A DNA stretch of 64,000 nt from Nesterenkonia marinintestina (GTDB lineage: Bacteria; Actinomycetota; Actinomycetes; Actinomycetales; Micrococcaceae). Position 1 is the first letter of the stretch. The number at the start of each line of letters is the position of its first letter. The notes beneath the pieces were generated by a model that did not search any database, was not told the origin of the DNA, and saw only the letters and a program-made list of their open reading frames with translations. The translations under genes were made by a program, and so were the position numbers. The stretch covers positions 62,001 to 126,000 of the forward strand of contig NZ_JAOEFD010000001.1 of assembly GCF_025420485.1 (NCBI RefSeq), in the 5' to 3' direction. This document shows positions 56,688 to 64,000 of this stretch, one piece after another.

Positions 56688-58454
56688 GTGCTACGCACCC
56701 TGCACACCGGAGAGCTGAACGCCGCACACATCGGAGAGACCGTCACCCTCGCCGGATGGGTCGCCCGTCGCCGTGACCACGGCGGTGTGGCGTTCCTCGA
56801 CCTGCGGGACGCCTCGGGCCTCGCGCAGGTCGTCGTCCACGACGAGGAGGTCTTCGACCCGCTGCGCAACGAGTACGTCCTGCAGGTGACCGGTGAGGTC
56901 CGCCGCCGCCCCGAGGGCAATGAGAACCCTCAGCTGGCTTCGGGCGAGGTCGAGGTCGAAGCGGAGTCCGTCACCGTGCTCAGCACCTCGGACGCGCTGC
57001 CGTTCCAGGTGGACGAGCATGTCGAGGTGGGCGAAGAGGCCCGACTGCGCCACCGCTACCTCGACCTGCGCCGCGAGGGACCCCAGCGCGCCCTGCGACT
57101 GCGCTCCGAGGCCAACCGCGTCGCCCGCGAGTACCTCCACGGGGAGGGCTTCACCGAGATCGAGACTCCGACGCTCACCCGCTCGACCCCCGAAGGTGCG
57201 AGGGACTTCCTGGTCCCGGCCCGCCTGTCGCCGGGCTCCTGGTACGCGCTGCCGCAGTCTCCGCAGCTGTTCAAGCAGCTCCTCCAGGTCGGCGGCTTCG
57301 AACGGTACTACCAGATCGCCCGGTGCTACCGCGACGAGGACTTCCGCGCCGACCGGCAGCCGGAGTTCACCCAGCTCGACGTCGAGGCGAGCTTCGTCGA
57401 CCAGGAGGACGTGCTCGGCTGGTCCGAGGAGCTGGTGCGCCGCCTCTGGTCGCTGATCGACGTGGAGCTGTCCGCCGAGATCCCCCGCATCACCTACTGG
57501 GAGGCGATGCGCCGCTTCGGCACGGACAAGCCGGACCTGCGCGTCGACCTCGAGCTGACCGAGCTCGCCGACTACTTCTCCGACACCCCGTTCCGGGTCT
57601 TCCAGGCCGACTACGTCGGGGCCGTGGTCATGCCCGGCGGAGCCTCGCAGCCGCGCCGAACCCTGGACGCCTGGCAGGAGTGGGCCAAGCAGCGCGGCGC
57701 CAAGGGACTGGCGTACGTGCTCATCGGTGAGGACGGTGAGCTCGGCGGACCGGTGGCCAAGAACCTCTCGGAGACCGAGCGCGCCGGACTCGCCGAGGCG
57801 GTGGGTGCCTCACCGGGTGACTGCGTGTTCTTCGCCGCCGGTGAGGCCGCCGCGTCCCGCGCCCTGCTGGGAGCGGCCCGCGTGGAGATCGCCCACCGGA
57901 CCGGTCTCATCGACCAGGCCGAGTGGTCGTTCGTCTGGGTGGTCGACGCTCCGATGTTCGAGCCCGCCGCCCAGGCCGCGGCCGCCGGCGACGTCGCCGT
58001 GGGTTCGGGGGCCTGGACGGCCGTCCACCATGCCTTCACCGCACCGAAGGCGGAGTTCGCCGACTCCTTCGACGCCGACCCGGGTGCCGCGTTGGCCGAC
58101 GCCTATGACCTGGTCTGCAACGGCAACGAGATCGCCGGCGGCTCCCTGCGTGTGCACCGCCGCGACGTGCAGGAGCGGATCTTCGAGGTCATGGGCATCG
58201 GCCAGGAGGAGGCCGCCGAGAAGTTCGGATTCCTGCTGGAGGGCTTCCGCTTCGGCGCTCCCCCGCACGGCGGCATCGCCTTCGGCTGGGACCGCGTCGT
58301 CGCACTGCTGGCCGGTGAGGAGTCCATCCGAGAGGTCATCGCCTTCCCCAAGACCGGCGGCGGTTTCGACCCGCTCACCGCGGCGCCGGCCCCGATCACC
58401 GCACAGCAGCGCAGGGAGGCCGGCGTCGACGCGACGCCCGAACCCAAGGGCTGA
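56688..58454 (+). CDS. aspS: Aspartyl-tRNA synthetase
   Basis: AspRS of the bacterial type (588 residues): N-terminal OB anticodon-binding domain ([19 protein letters not shown], in short), class II core with [38 protein letters not shown], a GAD insertion domain, and motif 3 [18 protein letters not shown]. In actinobacteria AspRS is often non-discriminating and works with GatCAB for Asn-tRNA; this cannot be decided from the sequence here. GTG 56688 has AGGAAGGA 4-7 bases upstream. It converges on dtd with 3 bases between the stops. Confidence 0.97.
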   Translation: MLRTLHTGELNAAHIGETVTLAGWVARRRDHGGVAFLDLRDASGLAQVVVHDEEVFDPLRNEYVLQVTGEVRRRPEGNENPQLASGEVEVEAESVTVLSTSDALPFQVDEHVEVGEEARLRHRYLDLRREGPQRALRLRSEANRVAREYLHGEGFTEIETPTLTRSTPEGARDFLVPARLSPGSWYALPQSPQLFKQLLQVGGFERYYQIARCYRDEDFRADRQPEFTQLDVEASFVDQEDVLGWSEELVRRLWSLIDVELSAEIPRITYWEAMRRFGTDKPDLRVDLELTELADYFSDTPFRVFQADYVGAVVMPGGASQPRRTLDAWQEWAKQRGAKGLAYVLIGEDGELGGPVAKNLSETERAGLAEAVGASPGDCVFFAAGEAAASRALLGAARVEIAHRTGLIDQAEWSFVWVVDAPMFEPAAQAAAAGDVAVGSGAWTAVHHAFTAPKAEFADSFDADPGAALADAYDLVCNGNEIAGGSLRVHRRDVQERIFEVMGIGQEEAAEKFGFLLEGFRFGAPPHGGIAFGWDRVVALLAGEESIREVIAFPKTGGGFDPLTAAPAPITAQQRREAGVDATPEPKG

Positions 58455-58457
58455 TGC

Positions 58458-58943
58458 TCACCGGCTCCGGGGTCGGCGCAGCTCGTCGGTGTCGACCACG
58501 AGGGTCACCGGCCCGTCGTTGACCAGGTCGACCTCCATGGCCGCACCGAAGTCGCCGGTGTGCACCTGGGCACCGCCGGCCCGGAGCCGCGAGACGAACT
58601 GCTCATAGAGCGGTCGGCTCACCGCGGGCGGTGCCGCCGCGCTCCAGGAGGGACGTCGGCCCCGACGCACATCTCCGTAGAGGGTGAACTGACTGACCAC
58701 CACGAGCGGCGCGTCGGCATGGGCGCAGGAGCGCTCGCCGCGCAGGATCCGCTGGCCCCAGACCTTGTCGGCGAGCAGGTCCGCCTCCTCGACACCGTCG
58801 TCGTGCGTCACTCCGAGCAGCACCACCAGGCCCTCGCCGTCGAATCCGCGACGGGCGACGACGGCACCGTCATGGTCCTCCGCATCGGACTCGGACAGGA
58901 TTCGGACCTCAGCGCGGCTGACCCGCTGGACGACTGCTCGCAT
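58458..58943 (-). CDS. dtd: D-aminoacyl-tRNA deacylase
   Basis: Dtd removes D-amino acids (and Gly from tRNA-Ala) from mischarged tRNA. The 161-residue protein starts [13 protein letters not shown] and has the two active-site blocks SQFTLYGD and [12 protein letters not shown] (cross-subunit Gly-Pro motif, here as DGPVT). ATG 58943 is fixed by the family start; GGGAG lies 11 bases upstream. It is convergent with aspS and divergent from rarA. Confidence 0.96.
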   Translation of the reverse strand: MRAVVQRVSRAEVRILSESDAEDHDGAVVARRGFDGEGLVVLLGVTHDDGVEEADLLADKVWGQRILRGERSCAHADAPLVVVSQFTLYGDVRRGRRPSWSAAAPPAVSRPLYEQFVSRLRAGGAQVHTGDFGAAMEVDLVNDGPVTLVVDTDELRRPRSR

Positions 58944-59027
58944 GTCTGCCAGTCTCCCAGATCGCCGCTCCCCGGCAGGGATAGAGTGGTGGGGCCGAGG
59001 CGGTACGTCCGTGGGAGGGAGCCCGAG

Positions 59028-60425
59028 ATGACCGGAGATCTGTTCTCCGCCGAGCACGGCGCGGACGAGGACGACTCCGAACCCTCACGTTCCGGCTCGG
59101 GCGGTCGTCCCCGGCGTCACGCGCCCCTGGCCGTGCGCATGCGGCCGCGCAGCGTCGACGAGGTCGTCGGACAGCAGCACCTGCTCGATGACGGCTCTCC
59201 GCTGCGCGTGCTGGCCGAGGGCGCACACGGACCCGCCGGCGCCTCCTCGGTCCTGCTCTACGGACCGCCCGGGACGGGCAAGACGACTCTCGCCCACGTC
59301 ATCGCGCGCTCCCCCGACCGCAGATTCGTCGAGCTCTCGGCCATCCGCGCCGGAGTGAAGGATGTGCGCACGGTCATGGACCGTGCTCTGGAGGACCGGG
59401 ACCTGCACGGTGTGACCACCGTGCTCTTCCTGGACGAGATCCACCGGTTCAACAAGGCCCAGCAGGACGCGCTGCTTCCGGGCGTGGAGAACGGGTGGGT
59501 CATCCTCGTCGCGGCGACCACTGAGAATCCCTCCTTCTCGGTGATCGCCCCGCTGCTCTCCCGTTCGCTGCTGGTGACGCTGCGCCCGCTGACCGAGTCG
59601 GACCTCGACGGACTCCTCGACCGGGCACTGCGCGAGCCGCACGGACTCGACGGCGCCTTCATCCTCGAGGACTCCGCCCGCAGCCATCTGCTGCGGATGG
59701 CCGGGGGCGACGCCCGCCGAGTCCTGACCACTCTGGAGGCCGCCGCGGCGGTCGCCTCAGGTCGGGCGGGAAGTGACGCGGAGGGACCCGTCCGCGTGGC
59801 CGCCGCAGACGCCGAGCAGGCCATGGACCATGCCGTCCAGCGCTATGACCGTGACGGCGACCAGCACTACGACATCGTCTCGGCGTTCATCAAGTCGCTG
59901 CGCGGCTCCGACGCCGACGCCGCCCTGCACTATCTGGCGCGCATGATCGTCGCCGGAGAGGACCCCCGCTTCATCGCCCGGCGCCTGGTGATCGCCGCCG
60001 GCGAGGAGGTCGGTATGGCCGACCCGTCGGCCCTGCAGACGGCCGTCGCCGCCGCCCAGTCGGTACAGCTGATCGGAATGCCCGAGGCGCGGATCCTGCT
60101 CGCTGAGGCGACTGTGCACATCGCCACCGCTCCGAAGTCCAACGCCTCCTACCAGGCTCTGGACGCGGCGATCGCCGACGTCCGCTCCGGTCGGGGCGGG
60201 GCGGTGCCTGCGCACCTGCGTGACTCCCACTACGCCGGAGCCGAAAGGCTGGGCCACGGAGCCGGCTACCGCTACGCCCACGACGCGGAGCACCATGTGG
60301 TCGGTCAGCAGTATCCGCCGGACGAGCTGGTCGGAGTCGACTACTACCGTCCCTCGACGAACGGCGCCGAGCGCACCGTCGCCGAGCGTCTGGCCCGACT
60401 GCGCTCCATCGTCCGCGGGGACTGA
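59028..60425 (+). CDS. rarA: Replication-associated recombination protein A (MgsA/RarA)
   Basis: RarA is an AAA+ ATPase of the clamp-loader clade that acts at stalled forks. The 465-residue protein has the start [15 protein letters not shown], Walker [10 protein letters not shown], Walker [12 protein letters not shown], sensor AATTENPSF and the C-terminal MgsA tetramerisation region ([21 protein letters not shown], in short YLARMI). ATG 59028 has GGAGGGA about 8 bases upstream and a -10-like TAGAGT at 58982. It converges on qcrB. Confidence 0.96.
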   Translation: MTGDLFSAEHGADEDDSEPSRSGSGGRPRRHAPLAVRMRPRSVDEVVGQQHLLDDGSPLRVLAEGAHGPAGASSVLLYGPPGTGKTTLAHVIARSPDRRFVELSAIRAGVKDVRTVMDRALEDRDLHGVTTVLFLDEIHRFNKAQQDALLPGVENGWVILVAATTENPSFSVIAPLLSRSLLVTLRPLTESDLDGLLDRALREPHGLDGAFILEDSARSHLLRMAGGDARRVLTTLEAAAAVASGRAGSDAEGPVRVAAADAEQAMDHAVQRYDRDGDQHYDIVSAFIKSLRGSDADAALHYLARMIVAGEDPRFIARRLVIAAGEEVGMADPSALQTAVAAAQSVQLIGMPEARILLAEATVHIATAPKSNASYQALDAAIADVRSGRGGAVPAHLRDSHYAGAERLGHGAGYRYAHDAEHHVVGQQYPPDELVGVDYYRPSTNGAERTVAERLARLRSIVRGD

Positions 60426-60470
60426 CGAGGCGGCCGGTCTCCCCCGGAACGTGTGGCGAACCCACGACGA

Positions 60471-60512
60471 CGGCGGGCCGCCTCCGAGCTGATGCTCAGG
60501 GGCGGCCCGCCG
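60471..60512. terminator. Bidirectional terminator between rarA and qcrB
   Basis: Arms CGGCGGGCCGCC (60471-60482) and GGCGGCCCGCCG (60501-60512) match perfectly over 12 bp; the 18-base loop contains a small inner GAGC/GCTC stem. It separates the converging genes. Confidence 0.8.
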
Positions 60513-60535
60513 CATCGGTGCCGTCGGCCGAGGGG

Positions 60536-62254
60536 TCAGTGGTGTCGTGCACCGACCTGACCCTGGGAGGCCGACGCCTCGATGCCCGCGTCGTGGGGCT
60601 CGTGGTGGTCGTGGGAGAGCGCCTCGAGGTACTCCTCCCGCGACACCGGGGCCACACGGTCCTCGAAGAACCAGCGGTTCAGGCTCGCCCGCATCTTCTC
60701 GGTCCGGGTGACCTTGCCCTTCGCGTTCGGCACCGGGCCGCTCGGCTCCGGCGACTCGAAGGCCACGAGGGTGTACAGCTCGTAGTCGTTGAGGCGGCTG
60801 TGCTTCTCGCGGAACTCGCCGTGCGGGAGCACCTCGATCACACCCGCCTCATTGCCGTGGAGGACGATCTCCCGATCCTTGCGCTGCAGTGCCAGGCACA
60901 CGCGCTTGGTCACGATGTAGGCGATGACCGGTCCGACGAAGATCAGCACCCGCGACCAGTAGGTGATGTCGTTCAGCGACAGCTGGAAGTGGGTGGCGAT
61001 CAGGTCGTTCGCGCCCATGCCCCACATGATGCAGTAGAACGTGGCGACCGCGGAGCCGACGGCCGTACGGGTGGGCACGTTGCGCGGGCGGTCCAGCACG
61101 TGGTGCTCCCGCTTGTCTCCGGTGATCCAGGCCTCGACCCACGGCCAGATGAACAGGCCCAGGAACATGACGGCCACGGGGATCATCGGGATCAGCACCG
61201 GCAGGGCGAGGTTGTTCGCGCCCCACGGCATCGGCAGGAGCCACTCCAGGGAGAAGTCGCCCAGGTAGCCCGGCATCAGACGCAGCACACCTTCGAACGG
61301 ACCGATGTACCAGTCCGGTTGGGCGCCGGCCTGGACCGGGGACGGGTCGTAGGGTCCGTAGTTCCACAGGGCATTGATCTGGAACGTCCCGGAGATGCCG
61401 GCCAGGATGCCGAAGACGATGAAGAAGAAGCCTCCGGCCTTGGCCGCGTACACGGGCCCGACGGGGTATCCGACCACATTGGTCTCGGTGCGGCCCGGGC
61501 CCGGGTACTGGGTGTGCTTGTGGATGACCACCATGAACAGGTGGATCGCGATGAGCACGAGGATGAGCGCTGGGATCACCATGATGTGCAGGGCGTACAG
61601 GCGCGGGATGACCTCGTTGCCCGGGAACTCCCCGCCGAAGAGGAAGAACGAGATGTAGGAGCCGACCACGGGCAGCGCCTTGATCATGCCGTCGATGATC
61701 CGCAGGCCGTTGCCCGAGAGCACCTCGTCCGGCAGCGAGTAGCCGGTGAAGCCGGCACCCATGCCCAGGATGAGCAGCGAGCAGCCGACGACCCAGTTGA
61801 GCTCACGCGGCTTGCGGAAGGCGCCGGTGAAGAAGACGCGCAGCATGTGGATCGCCATGGCGGCGACGAACAGCAGCGCGGCCCAGTGGTGCAGCTGTCG
61901 CATGAACAGGCCGCCCCGGACGTCGAAGGACAGGTCGAGGGCCGTGGCGTAGGCCACCGACATCTCCACGCCCTGCAGCGGGGCGTAGGAGCCGTCGTAG
62001 GTGGTCGACGACATCGACGGGTCGAACCAGAAGGTCAGGAACGTGCCCGAGAGGATCAGGATCAGGAAGCTGTAGAGCGCCAGCTCACCGAACATGAACG
62101 TCCAGTGGTCCGGGAAGATCTTCCGACCGAACTCACGGACGATGCTCGTCCCGCCGACCCGCTGGTCGACGTAGTCGGCGATCCGACCGGTCCGCGTCGC
62201 GGGCCGGTGCTCCTCCGCGACGGCCCCAGGAGACTCAGATGTGTGGGTGCTCAT
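60536..62254 (-). CDS. qcrB: Cytochrome bc1 complex cytochrome b subunit
   Basis: QcrB is the quinol-oxidising membrane subunit of the actinobacterial bcc-aa3 supercomplex. The 572-residue protein has about nine TM segments, two heme-ligand His pairs (MRQLHHWAALLF...AIHMLRV and ALHIMVI...AIHLFMV) and the Qo-site motif PDWY (AQPDWYIGPFEG). A roughly 130-residue cytoplasmic C-terminal extension is typical for actinobacteria. Its ATG overlaps the qcrA stop by 4 bases. Confidence 0.97.
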   Translation of the reverse strand: MSTHTSESPGAVAEEHRPATRTGRIADYVDQRVGGTSIVREFGRKIFPDHWTFMFGELALYSFLILILSGTFLTFWFDPSMSSTTYDGSYAPLQGVEMSVAYATALDLSFDVRGGLFMRQLHHWAALLFVAAMAIHMLRVFFTGAFRKPRELNWVVGCSLLILGMGAGFTGYSLPDEVLSGNGLRIIDGMIKALPVVGSYISFFLFGGEFPGNEVIPRLYALHIMVIPALILVLIAIHLFMVVIHKHTQYPGPGRTETNVVGYPVGPVYAAKAGGFFFIVFGILAGISGTFQINALWNYGPYDPSPVQAGAQPDWYIGPFEGVLRLMPGYLGDFSLEWLLPMPWGANNLALPVLIPMIPVAVMFLGLFIWPWVEAWITGDKREHHVLDRPRNVPTRTAVGSAVATFYCIMWGMGANDLIATHFQLSLNDITYWSRVLIFVGPVIAYIVTKRVCLALQRKDREIVLHGNEAGVIEVLPHGEFREKHSRLNDYELYTLVAFESPEPSGPVPNAKGKVTRTEKMRASLNRWFFEDRVAPVSREEYLEALSHDHHEPHDAGIEASASQGQVGARHH

Positions 62255-63309
62255 TTCTCGCCTCGCTCCCAGTATGTCGGGCCGACAGGTTCGGTGAAGT
62301 CGCTCTGCGCGACCAGGTAGCCCTCATCGTCCACGGAGATGGGCAGCTGGGGCAGCGGGCGCCCGGCCGGTCCGAAGATCACCTTGAACTCGTTGGCCGC
62401 GTCGAAGGTGGACTGGTGGCAGGGGCACAGCAGGTGGTGGGTGTGGCGCTCATACAGCGCCACGGGGCAGCCGACGTGGGTGCATACCTTGGAGCAGGCG
62501 ATGATCCCGTCGTAGGTCCAGTCCTCGCGGCCCTCCGACACGGTCTCGATGTCGTCGGGGTTCATCCGCATCAGCAGCACGACGGCCTTGGCCTTCTCGG
62601 TCAGACGGTCACCGTGGCCGGGGACGTCGCGGAGGTTCTCAGGCACCACGTGCATGCTGGACCCTACGGTCATGTCGGCGGCCCGGATCGGAGTGCCGGT
62701 GGGGTCGCGGACGAGCCGGACCCCCTCGTCCCACAGCGAGTGGCGCATACGCTCGACGCCGAAGTCGTCGGACTGGTCGAGGTCGCGGAACATGACGATG
62801 CCCGGCAGCGGGGCCAGGAGCACCGCACCGATCAGCGTGTTGCGGATCAGCGGGCGCCGCTTGATGCCGGACTCCTCGAGCACGTCGCCGACGATCTTCT
62901 CCGCCTCCTGGCGCTCGGACTCCTTGCGCAGCGGCTTGCGGGCCTCCACCAGCTCGTGGTCCGGCATCAGCGTCTTCGCCCAGTGGACGACGCCGAGGCC
63001 GATGCCGAGCATCGACAGGGCGACGCCGACGCCCAGCAGCGTGTTCTGCAGGCGCAGCATCTGGAGGTCCTCGGTCAGCTCGATCGCGAAGTAGGCGACG
63101 AACACCGTGATGGTGCCGATGATCGAGAGGAGAAACAGCACGAAGACCTGGCGCTCGGAACGCTTGGCGACCTGCGGGTCTTCGTCGGCCAGCCGCGGAC
63201 GGTGCGGCGGCAGCCCGGGGTCGGCGATGGCGTATCGGCCGGGATCCCCCTCACCGGCTCTGATGACGGCGCCCGGCTCGTTCGGGTCGCCGTGACCGTG
63301 CTCGCCCAT
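62251..63309 (-). CDS. qcrA: Cytochrome bc1 complex Rieske iron-sulfur subunit
   Basis: QcrA carries electrons from quinol to cytochrome cc. The 352-residue protein has three N-terminal TM helices, an actinobacterial feature, and a C-terminal Rieske domain with cluster ligands in CTHVGCP and CPCHQS. It lies between qcrC and qcrB; the gap to the qcrC stop is 73 bases, and the qcrB overlap suggests coupling. Confidence 0.97.
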   Translation of the reverse strand: MGEHGHGDPNEPGAVIRAGEGDPGRYAIADPGLPPHRPRLADEDPQVAKRSERQVFVLFLLSIIGTITVFVAYFAIELTEDLQMLRLQNTLLGVGVALSMLGIGLGVVHWAKTLMPDHELVEARKPLRKESERQEAEKIVGDVLEESGIKRRPLIRNTLIGAVLLAPLPGIVMFRDLDQSDDFGVERMRHSLWDEGVRLVRDPTGTPIRAADMTVGSSMHVVPENLRDVPGHGDRLTEKAKAVVLLMRMNPDDIETVSEGREDWTYDGIIACSKVCTHVGCPVALYERHTHHLLCPCHQSTFDAANEFKVIFGPAGRPLPQLPISVDDEGYLVAQSDFTEPVGPTYWERGEK

Positions 63310-63382
63310 ATGGTTCTCGTCCTTTGCTTCAGTGTGTGCAGTGCGGGTGCGTGTGTGCGGTGCTGGTGTCCGCCGAGGGTGC

Positions 63383-64000
63383 TCAGGAGGAGCGTGACGT
63401 CAGCCAGACCATCGAGGCGATGATCACGGCGATGCCCCCCGTCCAGAGGAACAGGCCCTCGGAGACCGGACCCAGCGAGCCCAGGGAGAATCCGCCCGGC
63501 GTCCCCTGCGACTCGTAGGTCTTCAGGAAGGCGATGATGTCCTGCTTGTCCTCCGGCGGGATGTTCGCGTCGCTGAAGACCGGCATGTTCTGCGGCCCGG
63601 TCGTCATGGCCTCGTAGATGTGGCGCTCCTCGACGCCGTGGAGGCTGGGGGCGAACTTGCCCTCGGTCAGCGCACCGCCGGCCGCCGCCGCGTTGTGGCA
63701 CATCGCGCAGTTGATGCGGAACAGCTCACCGCCGCGGGCGGGGTCGCCCTGGTCCACGTCGAGGTACTCGTCGTCCGGAACCGCAGGGCCGGCGCCGAGG
63801 GACGCCACATAGGCGGCCAGCTGCATGGTCTGCTCGTCGTTGAACTGCGGCGGCTTCTTCTGAGCCTGCGGACCGTGCATCTGCATCGGCATGCGCCCGG
63901 TGCCGACCTGGAAGTCGACCGAGGCCGCGCCCACACCGACCAGGGAGGGTCCGTTGTCGGTGCCCTCGGCGTTGATGCCGTGGCAGGTGGCGCAGTTGGC
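63383..64000 (-). CDS. qcrC: Cytochrome bc1 complex diheme cytochrome c subunit (partial)
   Basis: The 3' part of qcrC (205 codons), cut by the window end. Two c-type heme motifs are visible: CATCH at the very edge (minus strand from 63994) and CAMCH about 90 residues later, so this is the diheme cytochrome cc that hands electrons straight to cytochrome oxidase. One C-terminal TM helix near the end anchors it. qcrA and qcrB follow. ctaE would be expected upstream, outside the window. Confidence 0.95.
   Translation of the reverse strand, partial: ANCATCHGINAEGTDNGPSLVGVGAASVDFQVGTGRMPMQMHGPQAQKKPPQFNDEQTMQLAAYVASLGAGPAVPDDEYLDVDQGDPARGGELFRINCAMCHNAAAAGGALTEGKFAPSLHGVEERHIYEAMTTGPQNMPVFSDANIPPEDKQDIIAFLKTYESQGTPGGFSLGSLGPVSEGLFLWTGGIAVIIASMVWLTSRSS

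Overview
The window is GC-rich chromosomal DNA of an actinobacterium, most likely Micrococcales/Micrococcaceae (Nesterenkonia, Kocuria or Micrococcus type). The clues are an actinobacterial integration host factor (mihF), a secreted Rpf with a LysM domain, a class Ib ribonucleotide reductase operon, a degenerate PriA, the actinobacterial qcrCAB operon, paired MptB-like mannosyltransferases and many genes that appear to be transcribed without a leader. The very acidic secreted phosphatase hints at a halo- or alkalitolerant host. The genus is inference. No phage, insertion sequence, CRISPR array or plasmid module is visible: this is mostly core genome.

Layout. 1-5.3 kb: end of a GNAT acetyltransferase, tRNA-Val, a DinB-like gene broken by an in-frame amber codon, a phospholipase D/cardiolipin synthase-like enzyme, a TetR regulator with its 14-TM drug exporter, and a small membrane protein. 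5.3-9.4 kb: nrdHIEF behind two NrdR boxes. 9.6-14.6 kb: glpD, a small alarmone synthetase, thiD under a TPP riboswitch, and an SRAP protein. 14.6-20.2 kb: three overlapping GT-C mannosyltransferase genes (probably lipomannan), oligoribonuclease and tRNA-His. 20.2-23.2 kb: alkaline phosphatase lipoprotein and rpf, sharing a 0.5-kb regulatory region with a long structured rpf leader. 23.3-30.4 kb: leuS-degV-comEA-comEC. 30.6-38 kb: alpha/beta hydrolase, then mihF, gmk-rpoZ-coaBC-metK-priA. 38-46.8 kb: complete pyrimidine operon pyrR-pyrB-pyrC-PH-like-carA-carB-pyrF with a PyrR-binding hairpin over the pyrR start. 46.9-53.6 kb: nusB, efp, and the shikimate genes aroB, aroK, aroC, aroE with mltG. 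53.7-60.4 kb: DUF349 gene, hisS, aspS, dtd, rarA. 60.5-64 kb: qcrB-qcrA-qcrC (partial).

Together the genes supply nucleotides (nrd, pyr, gmk), charged tRNAs, aromatic precursors, envelope mannan, cell-wall remodelling (Rpf, MltG), DNA uptake and respiration. The most interesting material is regulatory: a cohort of likely leaderless genes, the PyrR and TPP leaders, the NrdR box pair, the rpf leader with OmpR-type repeats, and several short tandem repeats placed exactly on gene ends or promoters.
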